DNA of 13,541 bases from Halomonas sp. (GTDB lineage Bacteria > Pseudomonadota > Gammaproteobacteria > Pseudomonadales > Halomonadaceae): positions 1-13,541 of the forward strand of contig SKVX01000024.1 of assembly GCA_007129225.1 (NCBI GenBank). Direction: 5' to 3'. Every line of letters starts with the position of its first letter. Position 1 is the stretch's first letter. This document shows, one piece after another, positions 1-5,969 of this stretch. The position numbers and the translations under genes are program-made. The notes under the pieces were generated by a model. It was given only the letters and a program-made list of their open reading frames with translations. It was not told the DNA's origin and did not search any database.

Positions 1-92
1 CAAATGTAGCGCCCAGGGATGGGTTCACAGCGCCTCCTCGTAGCCCTGTCGACGGAACAGCCCCGAGTGATGAAGCCAATGGCGATGCTCTT

Positions 93-121
93 TTGCCGCC
101 ATTCCCCGTTGGCCGTACAAT
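93..121 (+). promoter_or_regulatory. Sigma70-type promoter of proS
   Basis: A -35 element TTGCCG (93-98) and a -10 element TACAAT (116-121) are separated by exactly 17 bp. They match consensus at 4/6 and 5/6 positions. Transcription would start near 128, leaving a leader of about 60 nt that contains an AAGGA ribosome binding site (171-175), 12 bases before the proS ATG. Positions 1-92 hold no gene or clear signal that I can support. The call rests on motif match and position only. Confidence 0.6.
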
Positions 122-187
122 GCCCCAAACGCCGCCGTCGCGGCACGCCTATCATGCCAAGCCCAGCTGGAAGGAAACGCCGGACCC

Positions 188-1909
188 ATGCGCGCCACTC
201 AACTGTTGATCGCCACCCTGAAGGAAACCCCCGCCGACGCCGAAGTGATCAGCCATCAGCTGATGCTGCGTGCCGGCATGATCCGCCGCCTGACTTCCGG
301 CCTTTACACCTGGCTGCCTGTCGGCCTGCGCACGCTGCGCAAGGTGGAGCGTATCGTGCGCGAGGAGATGGACCGCGCCGGCGCCCAGGAGGTGCTGATG
401 CCGGCGGTGCAGCCCGCCGAGCTGTGGCAGGAGTCCGGCCGCTGGGAGCAGTACGGCCCCGAACTGCTGCGCCTGAAAGACCGCCACGAACGCGACTACT
501 GCGTCGGCCCGACCCATGAAGAGGTGATCACCGACCTGATGCGCCGCGAGCTGGCAAGCTACAAGCAACTGCCAGCCAACTTCTACCAGATCCAGACCAA
601 GTTCCGCGACGAGATCCGGCCGCGCTTTGGCGTGATGCGCTCCCGCGAGTTCATCATGAAGGACGCCTACTCCTTCCATATCGACCAGGCCTCCCTGCAG
701 GAAACCTACCAGGCAATGTACGACGCCTACGTGCGCATCTTCACCCGCCTGGGCCTGGACTTCCGCCCGGTGCTGGCCGACACCGGCGCCATCGGCGGCA
801 CCGACTCCCACGAGTTCCACGTGCTGGCCGACTCCGGCGAGGACGCCATCGTCTTCTCCAACGAGTCCGACTACGCCGCCAATATCGAGAAGGCGGAAGC
901 CTTGCCGGCGCCGCTGGGGGTGACACCGGAGCGCCAGGCTCCGCAGGAAGAACTGCGGCTGGTCGATACGCCGAATGCCAGAACCATCGCCGCCCTGGTG
1001 GAACAGCATGACCTGCCCATCGAGAAGACCATCAAGACGCTGATGGTGCGTGCCACCGAGGGCGGCCTGATCGCCTTGCTGGTTCGTGGCGACCACGAGC
1101 TCAACGAGATCAAGGCGGAAAACCTGCCCCAGGTGGCCGAGCCGCTGACCATGGCCACGGAGGAGGAGATCCGTGCCGTGGTGGGTGCCGGCCCGGGGTC
1201 GCTGGGCCCGGTGAACCTCGACATGCCGATCATCGTCGATCGCAGCGTGGCGCTGATGAGCGACTTCGGTGCCGGCGCCAACGTCGACGGCAAGCACTAT
1301 TTCGGCATCAACTGGGAACGCGACTCCCCCCTGCCCCAGGTAGCCGACCTGCGCAACGTGGTCGAGGGCGACCCCTCGCCGGACGGCAAGGGCACGCTCT
1401 CCATCAAGCGCGGCATCGAGGTGGGCCACGTCTTCCAGCTGGGCAAGAAGTACTCCGAGGCGATGAACGCCACGGTGCTGGACGACAGCGGAAAGGCTAC
1501 CCACCCCTGGATGGGCTGTTACGGCATCGGCGTGACCCGTGTGGTGGCCGCCGCCATCGAACAGAATCATGACGCAGGCGGCATCATCTGGCCCGACGCC
1601 ATCGCTCCCTTCCACCTTACCCTGGTACCGATGAACGCCCACAAGTCGCAGCGGGTCCGCGAGGAGTCCGAGCGCCTCTATGCCGAACTCACCGCCGCCG
1701 GTTTCGACGTGCTGCTGGACGATCGTGACCTGCGCCCGGGCGTGAAATTCGCCGACCAGGAGCTGACCGGCATACCCCACCGCCTGGTGGTGGGCGACCG
1801 GGGCCTGGACAAGGGCGAGCTGGAGTACAAGGGGCGTCGCGACAGCGAAGCGACCATGGTACCGGCGGACCAGATCCTCGCGTTCCTGCGACAGCGGATT
1901 GAAGGCTAG
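188..1909 (+). CDS. proS: Prolyl-tRNA synthetase (bacterial long type)
   Basis: Cytoplasmic class II aminoacyl-tRNA synthetase that joins proline to tRNA-Pro using ATP. The 573 residues match the usual length of the enzyme with an editing insertion. Class II motif 2 is visible around residues 140-154 (FRDEIRPRFGVMRSREF), the PTHEE segment that binds the substrate at 108-112, and motif 3 at 443-451 (GCYGIGVTR, including the conserved Cys444). The INS editing domain spans roughly 225-395. Lys280 in the LPIEKTIK segment appears to be the editing-site lysine (Lys279 in E. coli, by the one-residue offset seen at Cys444). The anticodon-binding domain fills about 470-573. The ATG is preceded by AAGGA and a good promoter. 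A lytic transglycosylase gene follows 8 bp after the stop and is probably cotranscribed. A long open frame on the opposite strand is a GC-bias shadow. Confidence 0.98.
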   Translation: MRATQLLIATLKETPADAEVISHQLMLRAGMIRRLTSGLYTWLPVGLRTLRKVERIVREEMDRAGAQEVLMPAVQPAELWQESGRWEQYGPELLRLKDRHERDYCVGPTHEEVITDLMRRELASYKQLPANFYQIQTKFRDEIRPRFGVMRSREFIMKDAYSFHIDQASLQETYQAMYDAYVRIFTRLGLDFRPVLADTGAIGGTDSHEFHVLADSGEDAIVFSNESDYAANIEKAEALPAPLGVTPERQAPQEELRLVDTPNARTIAALVEQHDLPIEKTIKTLMVRATEGGLIALLVRGDHELNEIKAENLPQVAEPLTMATEEEIRAVVGAGPGSLGPVNLDMPIIVDRSVALMSDFGAGANVDGKHYFGINWERDSPLPQVADLRNVVEGDPSPDGKGTLSIKRGIEVGHVFQLGKKYSEAMNATVLDDSGKATHPWMGCYGIGVTRVVAAAIEQNHDAGGIIWPDAIAPFHLTLVPMNAHKSQRVREESERLYAELTAAGFDVLLDDRDLRPGVKFADQELTGIPHRLVVGDRGLDKGELEYKGRRDSEATMVPADQILAFLRQRIEG

Positions 1910-1917
1910 GCCGGGGC

Positions 1918-2604
1918 GTGCCGACACTTGCCGCCTGGCTGATGGCAGGGTTGATCGCCCTGCCGAGCGGCGGCGCCTGGGCAAACCAGGCGCCGGACGC
2001 CGATGAGGCGGGTTTCCTCGGTGCGCTGTCTACGAACGCCCAGCCGGCGAGCAACTCGCCGACCAACAACCGGACGACTGCGCACCGTGTCCAGGTTCTA
2101 CCGGACATTCCCTCGACGCTGCGTGCCACCCTCGACGCGGTCACCACAGCGGAGCTGCCGGCGGAGTCGGTGTGGGCGGCACGCCAGTGGATGAACACGA
2201 TGGAGCCGCGCCTGGCCCGCTACGTCTCGGATGCCGAACTGCGCCGGGAAATGCTAGGACGCATCTATCACGAGGCCCAACTGGCCGGCCTGTCACCGGA
2301 AATCATCCTCGCGGTGATTCAGGTGGAAAGCGCTTTTCGTGCCGACGCCGTCTCCTCGGCCGGTGCCGTGGGGCTGATGCAGATCATGCCCTTCTGGATC
2401 CGCGAACTCGGTCGACCGGCGGATGAGCTCAAGGACCCCTGGCTCAACCTGCGCTATGGCAGCACCATCCTCGCCCACTACCTGGCCGTGGAGCGCGGCG
2501 ATCTCACCAGGGCACTAGCCCGCTACAACGGCAGCCTGGGGAAGACTTGGTACCCGGAACGAGTGATGGCCGCCTGGCGCAGCCACTGGTGGATTGCGCG
2601 TTGA
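1918..2604 (+). CDS. Secreted lytic transglycosylase (SLT domain)
   Basis: Predicted to cleave the MurNAc-GlcNAc bond of peptidoglycan, releasing 1,6-anhydro-muropeptides. The first about 22 residues form a signal peptide (hydrophobic LAAWLMAGLIALP, then a small-residue AWA cleavage-like site). A low-complexity linker runs to about residue 60. The SLT catalytic domain lies at about 110-225: catalytic Glu137 sits in the VESAF segment, followed by GLMQIMP (152-158), NLRYGSTIL (177-185) and ALARYNGS (199-206), the standard order for family 1 transglycosylases. It starts at GTG 1918, 8 bp after the proS stop, because an in-frame stop at 1900-1902 excludes earlier starts. No strong ribosome binding site is seen, so translation may depend on coupling to proS. 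ATG 1942 is an alternative but would shorten the signal peptide. It faces the convergent cyclase gene across 37 bp with no evident terminator. Confidence 0.9.
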   Translation: MPTLAAWLMAGLIALPSGGAWANQAPDADEAGFLGALSTNAQPASNSPTNNRTTAHRVQVLPDIPSTLRATLDAVTTAELPAESVWAARQWMNTMEPRLARYVSDAELRREMLGRIYHEAQLAGLSPEIILAVIQVESAFRADAVSSAGAVGLMQIMPFWIRELGRPADELKDPWLNLRYGSTILAHYLAVERGDLTRALARYNGSLGKTWYPERVMAAWRSHWWIAR

Positions 2605-2641
2605 CATGAGTCCCGCCCCATTCGGCCATTAAACTTGGGTG

Positions 2642-3790
2642 TCAGCTCCGTTCGAGCTTCAGGTCGCCGTTGTCAGCGACCACTTTCGCTTCTGCCACCT
2701 GCCACCCGTCGCGTCCGCCGGCCTTGACCCGGTAGAGTGCCTGGTCTGCGGCGGCATAGCCGCCATCGAAACTCGCCTGGCCTGCAATAAAGCATGCCGC
2801 CCCCACGCTGAAGGTGACGATGGATGAGCCGGAGTGGTCAGGGTGGTGCAGGGCCGCATCGCGCAGGCCCCCTACCAGCCGTTCGCAGTGGCCTGCCAGC
2901 ACGCCGTCGTCGGCACAGTCGAGCAGGGCGGCGAACTCATCGCCGCCCATGCGATAGAGTCGTGCCTGCCCACCCAACGTCTCATCGATTAACCGAGCCA
3001 GGTGACGCAACAGCTTGTCCCCGTCGGGGTGCCCCAGGTGGTCGTTGTACTGCTTGAAGAAGTCGATATCGATCAGAATCAGCCCCATGGGCTTACCCTC
3101 GCAGGCCAGTACCTCCTGATGGAGTGCGCTGCGATTGCCGACGCCCGTCAGCGGGTCGCTGAGCGCACGAGCCATCCATTCCAGGCTTTCCCGGGTGGCA
3201 CGTTCGGCGCTGCGCCGATGTCGCTCGTGCATCCACCAGAAAGCCAGGCCTAGCACGAAGATGACCACGCTGCCGATCAGGACCTGCCCCTGGTGCCGAC
3301 GGGTGTCTTCAACGAAGGCTGCCGTGACGCTGCTACGCCGATCCAGTTGGTGCATTTCGATTTCGGTGAGACAGCGAATCGGGCCCAGCAGGCTGTGGCG
3401 TAGGTCTCCGGGCAGCAAGCCCTCTCCCGAGCGGAGCTTCACCTTCAGCTCATCGAGCGCCGCCAGGCTCGGCCGCGTACATCGGTATTCGTTCCGATAC
3501 AGGCCGATATCGAAGAGACTGTAGGCCAGCTCCAGCTGGAAATGCGCCTGATGCCGGCGCTCCTCGTCTACGGGATCCACCAGCAGGATATCCAGGCTCT
3601 GCTGCAGATATTCTCGCGAACGGGTGGCCAGCTGCTGGCCGGTCAGGTTGCCGGCCTGACTGAAGTAGGCGTGTATCTCGGGATAGACCCAGCGGGTCTG
3701 GTAAGTGATCAGCAGCATCAGGAGTGTAAAGCTCATCAGGCTGAGCCAAAGCCACCCCAGGTGCCGTCTCCAGCGCGGGGCTGGTCTCAC
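2642..3790 (-). CDS. Membrane-anchored diguanylate cyclase (GGDEF)
   Basis: Predicted to make cyclic di-GMP from two GTP at the cytoplasmic face of the inner membrane. Two membrane helices, at about residues 12-30 and 168-186, enclose a periplasmic sensor region of about 137 residues that I cannot assign to a named family. It contains two cysteines (Cys104, Cys140) that could form a disulfide. The GGDEF domain spans about 205-370: DPLTGVGNR (212-220), metal-binding DIDFFK (241-246), and the signature RMGGDEF with G282-F286 intact, so the domain should be active. The RxxD inhibitory site expected just upstream is absent (residues 273-276 are GGQA), which suggests weak or no product inhibition. 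No EAL domain follows. The start is GTG, overlapping the stop of the upstream gene by 4 bp (GTGA), so the two are translationally coupled. The small partner is a plausible periplasmic input module. Confidence 0.92.
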   Translation of the reverse strand: MRPAPRWRRHLGWLWLSLMSFTLLMLLITYQTRWVYPEIHAYFSQAGNLTGQQLATRSREYLQQSLDILLVDPVDEERRHQAHFQLELAYSLFDIGLYRNEYRCTRPSLAALDELKVKLRSGEGLLPGDLRHSLLGPIRCLTEIEMHQLDRRSSVTAAFVEDTRRHQGQVLIGSVVIFVLGLAFWWMHERHRRSAERATRESLEWMARALSDPLTGVGNRSALHQEVLACEGKPMGLILIDIDFFKQYNDHLGHPDGDKLLRHLARLIDETLGGQARLYRMGGDEFAALLDCADDGVLAGHCERLVGGLRDAALHHPDHSGSSIVTFSVGAACFIAGQASFDGGYAAADQALYRVKAGGRDGWQVAEAKVVADNGDLKLERS

Positions 3791-4269
3791 GGTACCGACT
3801 CGATGCGCTTGATCATCCAGACCCAGTCATTGAAGTTGCGCAGGTTCGCAGGGTCGCGGTCACCGTAGTCGCACTCGACAAGGCGGACCGGGCCCCGCTC
3901 ACGCATCGACAGGGGCTCGCCATCCTGGTGCGTGACGAGGATCCAGTTGTCATCGTCCCAGCCACCGAGGGCGACGTCATAGTCATCCCAGGCGTAAAAG
4001 TGCAGAGTCTCCGGCACGCCACCGAGATGCGCTACCAGCAGATCGCGAAATATCAGGCCGCGTATCGCGACCTCGTCCGCCAGGTAGGGGTCGAAAAAGG
4101 TGAACTCGACATCGGCCTGCTCGCGCAGGTCATCGACGGAGAGATGGATCTCCTCATCGTTGTGCTGCAACGTAATCTGGTCGGGACTGGCCGCAGCAAC
4201 GGGGGTAGACAACAGCAGGGTTGCTGTCAGCCATGCCGCCAGACAGATGAAAGGTCGCGAAGATGTCAT
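3787..4269 (-). CDS. Periplasmic Oxidored_molyb-fold protein, probably without molybdenum cofactor
   Basis: A 160-residue exported protein. The signal peptide covers residues 1-27 (hydrophobic core LAAWLTATLLL, cleavage near VAAA). The mature part resembles the sulfite-oxidase/YedY-type Oxidored_molyb fold: a GLIFRDLLVAHLG segment (71-83), then AWDDYDVALGG (93-103), an ILVTHQDGEPL segment (110-120), GPVRLVEC (126-133) and a C-terminal WVWMIKRIESV strand. True enzymes ligate molybdenum with a cysteine before the first of these segments. None is present here, and the only mature cysteine is Cys133. It is therefore better described as a ligand-binding or sensory version of the fold than an oxidoreductase. 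The ATG has a GGAG site at 7 bp. It overlaps the downstream diguanylate cyclase by 4 bp, so it probably supplies the periplasmic signal. The fold assignment comes from motif recall, not a search. Confidence 0.75.
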   Translation of the reverse strand: MTSSRPFICLAAWLTATLLLSTPVAAASPDQITLQHNDEEIHLSVDDLREQADVEFTFFDPYLADEVAIRGLIFRDLLVAHLGGVPETLHFYAWDDYDVALGGWDDDNWILVTHQDGEPLSMRERGPVRLVECDYGDRDPANLRNFNDWVWMIKRIESVP

Positions 4270-4310
4270 GGGTGGTCTCCGTCCTTCAGGTGGGGAACGC
4301 TTGTTTCTTG

Positions 4311-4343
4311 TTGTTACCGACAGTTGTTACGAATCGTTGTTAC
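4311..4343 (-). repeat. Three 13-bp direct repeats in the leader of the sensor/cyclase unit
   Basis: On the plus strand TTGTTAC occurs at 4311, 4324 and 4337, exactly 13 bp apart. On the transcribed minus strand this is GTAACAA three times. The array lies 42-74 bp upstream of the ATG and downstream of the best candidate promoter. It could be a repeated protein-binding operator. At the RNA level, the adjacent AACAACAAGAAACAAG (complement of 4300-4315) matches the A-rich AANAANAA pattern bound by Hfq, with Crc in pseudomonads. The repeats are seen directly; their function is inferred. Confidence 0.6.
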
Positions 4344-4356
4344 CGGATTTTGCCAG

Positions 4357-4365
4357 AGTGTATCA
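4357..4365 (-). promoter_or_regulatory. Possible extended -10 promoter for the sensor/cyclase unit
   Basis: The minus strand reads TGATACACT, an extended -10 (TG-n-TACACT, 4/6 match in the hexamer). The -35 at 17 bp spacing is poor (CCGGCA, 3/6) and falls inside the ccoM terminator stem. Transcription would start near 4350, giving a leader of about 80 nt with the 13-bp repeats at about +8 to +40. Confidence 0.35.
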
Positions 4366-4373
4366 TGCCAACA

Positions 4374-4400
4374 TAAAAATGCCGGCCCTGACGGGCCGGC
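4374..4400 (-). terminator. Rho-independent terminator of the ccoM-like gene
   Basis: A perfect 8-bp stem GCCGGCCC/GGGCCGGC (4381-4388 with 4393-4400) closes a 4-nt loop. On the minus strand it is followed directly by ATTTTTATGT, a U-rich tail. It lies 52 bp beyond the stop of the 38-codon gene. The orientation of the tail shows that it serves the minus strand. Confidence 0.8.
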
Positions 4401-4404
4401 TACT

Positions 4405-4423
4405 GGGGGGATAAAATCCCCCC
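4405..4423. other. Second perfect hairpin beside the terminator
   Basis: GGGGGGAT (4405-4412) pairs with ATCCCCCC (4416-4423) around an AAA loop. It has no T-tract on either side. On the minus strand it is met just before the terminator hairpin and may protect the 3' end of the short mRNA or help termination. Confidence 0.5.
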
Positions 4424-4452
4424 TCCCCTGACGACTTGCTGTGCAGCTTGGC

Positions 4453-4569
4453 TCAGTGCTTCTTCTTGCGACGATGGTCGCGAATCACGAAACCGACCCA
4501 ACCTGCCATGAATGCGATCATCATTGCGACGGTGACCAAGCCGAAAATAACTGCGTCATCCCAGTACAT
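4453..4569 (-). CDS. ccoM: 38-residue single-helix membrane peptide, CcoM-like cbb3 oxidase accessory subunit
   Basis: The peptide starts MYWDDAVIFG, has one membrane helix at about residues 6-28 and ends in a strongly basic tail (RDHRRKKKH). Length, N-terminal pattern and topology fit CcoM, the small subunit reported to aid assembly and stability of cbb3-type cytochrome c oxidase in Pseudomonas stutzeri. This match is from memory of the family, so the symbol is provisional. The ATG at 4569 is chosen over a longer frame that starts farther upstream, because a GGGAG site lies 8 bases before it and a well-formed promoter with an FNR-like box sits just upstream. The longer frame would run through that promoter. 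Control by an oxygen-responsive regulator fits a high-affinity oxidase role. The gene ends at a strong terminator and forms its own short transcript, possibly with read-through from rfaH-slyD. Confidence 0.65.
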   Translation of the reverse strand: MYWDDAVIFGLVTVAMMIAFMAGWVGFVIRDHRRKKKH

Positions 4570-4597
4570 GGTGTTCTCTCCCCCGTCTCCAATGCGA

Positions 4598-4646
4598 TGA
4601 GTGAACTGTAGCGCGTCAACGCCGGGGGAAAACTGACCTGTATCAA
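4598..4646 (-). promoter_or_regulatory. FNR/Anr-type class II promoter of the ccoM-like gene
   Basis: The minus strand carries TTGATACAGGTCAG (complement of 4633-4646), matching 8 of 10 specified bases of the FNR/Anr box TTGAT-N4-ATCAA. A -10 element TACAGT (complement of 4605-4610) follows after 22 bp. If that hexamer is at -12 to -7, transcription starts at 4598 and the box is centred at -41.5, the standard class II activator position. No good -35 hexamer is needed in this architecture and none is evident. Confidence 0.6.
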
Positions 4647-4682
4647 TTTTGTATCTGGACGCCCTCGAGCATGGCGCCAAAT

Positions 4683-4696
4683 TTGATGCAGGTCAG
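4683..4696 (+). promoter_or_regulatory. Second, inverted FNR-like box at -91.5
   Basis: TTGATGCAGGTCAG differs from the promoter-proximal box by one base and lies in the opposite orientation, centred 50 bp farther upstream. It is 19 bp past the slyD stop. Together the two boxes and their AT-rich flanks form an inverted repeat (about 4629-4650 with 4679-4700, roughly 20 of 22 positions pairing). E. coli yfiD has a similar two-site FNR layout. An alternative role as a slyD 3' hairpin cannot be excluded. Confidence 0.5.
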
Positions 4697-4715
4697 TTTT
4701 TGGCCGCCTTTGGAC

Positions 4716-5222
4716 TCAGGGTACCTTGCGATCCTCTACCTGGGAGGGGTCGACATCCGGCGGGAGGGGATGGCCCTTGGCCAGTTCGGCACGATTGGCC
4801 TCGCGCACCGAAAGAACCTCGAGCCGGTAGTGCAGAGTGCGACCGGCCAGCGGATGGTTGGTATCGATTCGCACCGCGTCGCTGGCGACATCCAGGATGG
4901 TGACGATCTGCGGACCGTCGTCCCCGGGGGTCTGGAAGCGCATGCCGGGGGCCAGGTCATCCATGGGAAAGGCGGCGCGGCCCACTTCCTGTACCAGCGC
5001 CTCGTTGCGCAGCCCGTAAGCCTCGGCAGGCATCAGGGTCACCGTCAGCTGAGCGCCCTCCTGCTGTCCTTCCAGGGCGCGCTCCAATCCGGCCATGATG
5101 TTGTCATGACCATGCAGGTACTCGAGCGGAACCCCACGGGCCCGCGAGTCATCGAGTACGGTGCCCTGTTCGTCGCTCAGTACATAGTGCAGTGTCACGA
5201 CCCGTTGCGGGGCGATTGTCAT
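4716..5222 (-). CDS. slyD: SlyD-type FKBP peptidyl-prolyl isomerase without His-rich tail
   Basis: Cytoplasmic prolyl cis-trans isomerase and chaperone. The 168 residues follow SlyD order: FKBP half 1 with PLEYLHGHDNIMAGLE (32-47), the insert-in-flap chaperone domain at about 66-118 (AYGLRNEALVQEV, then GMRFQTPGDDGP), and FKBP half 2 with NHPLAGRTLHYRLEVLSVREA (122-142). Similarity extends through EELAHGH-like AELAKGH. The His/Cys-rich metal-binding tail of E. coli SlyD is missing and the protein stops at PSQVEDRKVP, so the nickel-delivery role is unlikely. FkpB/SlpA is an alternative name, but the YLHGH and VREA segments favour SlyD. The start ATG has AAGGAG 6 bases upstream. It lies 35 bp downstream of rfaH on the same strand and is probably cotranscribed. 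Confidence 0.9.
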   Translation of the reverse strand: MTIAPQRVVTLHYVLSDEQGTVLDDSRARGVPLEYLHGHDNIMAGLERALEGQQEGAQLTVTLMPAEAYGLRNEALVQEVGRAAFPMDDLAPGMRFQTPGDDGPQIVTILDVASDAVRIDTNHPLAGRTLHYRLEVLSVREANRAELAKGHPLPPDVDPSQVEDRKVP

Positions 5223-5257
5223 GGCTTTCTCCTTCGGTAATCCAGGGTGTTCCCGAC

Positions 5258-5797
5258 TCAGTCCTGGGGTCGCAGCTGGGCCACGGGCAGTACCAGTCGC
5301 TGCTGACGGTTCAGCAGGTTGAGCAGAACGATGGCGCGCTCCTCACCCTTGTGGCTGGAAAACACCGCCTGCAGGTCCTTGAAGGGACCCTCGGTGATCT
5401 CGACAATTTCGCCGGCACGAAAATAGACATTGGCGATGGCGTGCTGGTCCTCGACCCCCTTCTCGCGCAGCGTATCGATCAGGGCATCCTCAACCGGCAG
5501 CGGCTTGTCGCCGAAGGTAACGATCTTCAGTACACCACGGGTGGAACGAATGGGACGCCAGTTGCTGGCCACGCGGTCCAGGCGAATGAAGAGGTAATGG
5601 GGAAACAGCGGCTCATTCAACCAGACCAGCTTGCCAGCCCGCTTCTTCTGCACCTCCAGCACGGGGTGAAAGAGGTCGTAGCCCTGGTTTCCCAGATGCT
5701 CGGCGGCACGGAAGGACTCTCCTCCCTTGCACTGGATGACGTACCATCTCGGCAGGTCATCATCGGCGTCGACCGGTGGGCATGTGGCATCGCTCAT
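5258..5797 (-). CDS. rfaH: Transcription elongation factor RfaH (NusG paralogue)
   Basis: RfaH binds RNA polymerase paused at an ops element, suppresses termination and recruits ribosomes to long operons such as those for surface polysaccharides. This 179-residue protein has the NGN domain at about 17-112 (WYVIQCKGGESFRAAEHL, then LNEPLFPHYLFIRLD at 60-74 and STRGVLKIVTFG at 85-96). The C-terminal KOW domain is at about 126-176 (EGPFKDLQAVFSSHKGEERA, LLNLLNRQQ). The EPLFPxYLF, TRGV and EG-F-QA-F...LLNLxN segments match E. coli RfaH rather than NusG. An acidic N-terminal extension of about 16 residues precedes the NGN domain. ATG with GGAG 8 bases upstream. It is the first gene of a probable rfaH-slyD unit and diverges from ampG. 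Its target operons are not in this window. Confidence 0.92.
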   Translation of the reverse strand: MSDATCPPVDADDDLPRWYVIQCKGGESFRAAEHLGNQGYDLFHPVLEVQKKRAGKLVWLNEPLFPHYLFIRLDRVASNWRPIRSTRGVLKIVTFGDKPLPVEDALIDTLREKGVEDQHAIANVYFRAGEIVEITEGPFKDLQAVFSSHKGEERAIVLLNLLNRQQRLVLPVAQLRPQD

Positions 5798-5969
5798 GAA
5801 GGGGCTCCTGATCGAGATATCCTGCTGGTATCGCTGTCGGGGCTCTGCAACAATCGGACAGCCATTGCCTGCCGCTCGCCCCGCCGAGCGGTGGTCATTC
5901 TAGCATCGTTGAGCGTTATCGGGCGGCCCCCCGCCCGGGGCTACCGAGCCAAAAGGAGCGGCATACCGA
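5798..5969. other. Divergent rfaH/ampG intergenic region with two hairpins
   Basis: Two perfect hairpins are visible. One is CCGCTCG/CGAGCGG (5872-5878 with 5885-5891, 6-nt loop) and the other is GGGCGG/CCGCCC (5921-5926 with 5931-5936, 4-nt loop). The second lies 16 bases upstream of the ampG ribosome binding site and would sit in its leader. I see no convincing -35/-10 pair on either strand. Confidence 0.45.

Noticed and set aside
152..1984. 610-codon open frame on the minus strand opposite proS
   Set aside because: It mirrors the third-position GC bias of proS, has His/Gln/Gly/Val-rich composition without domains, and no initiation signal. proS is unmistakable on the other strand.
4570..4680. 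N-terminal extension of the CcoM-like frame to position 4680
   Set aside because: It would be translated through the predicted promoter and FNR-like box, while the ATG at 4569 has a good ribosome binding site and yields the family's normal length.
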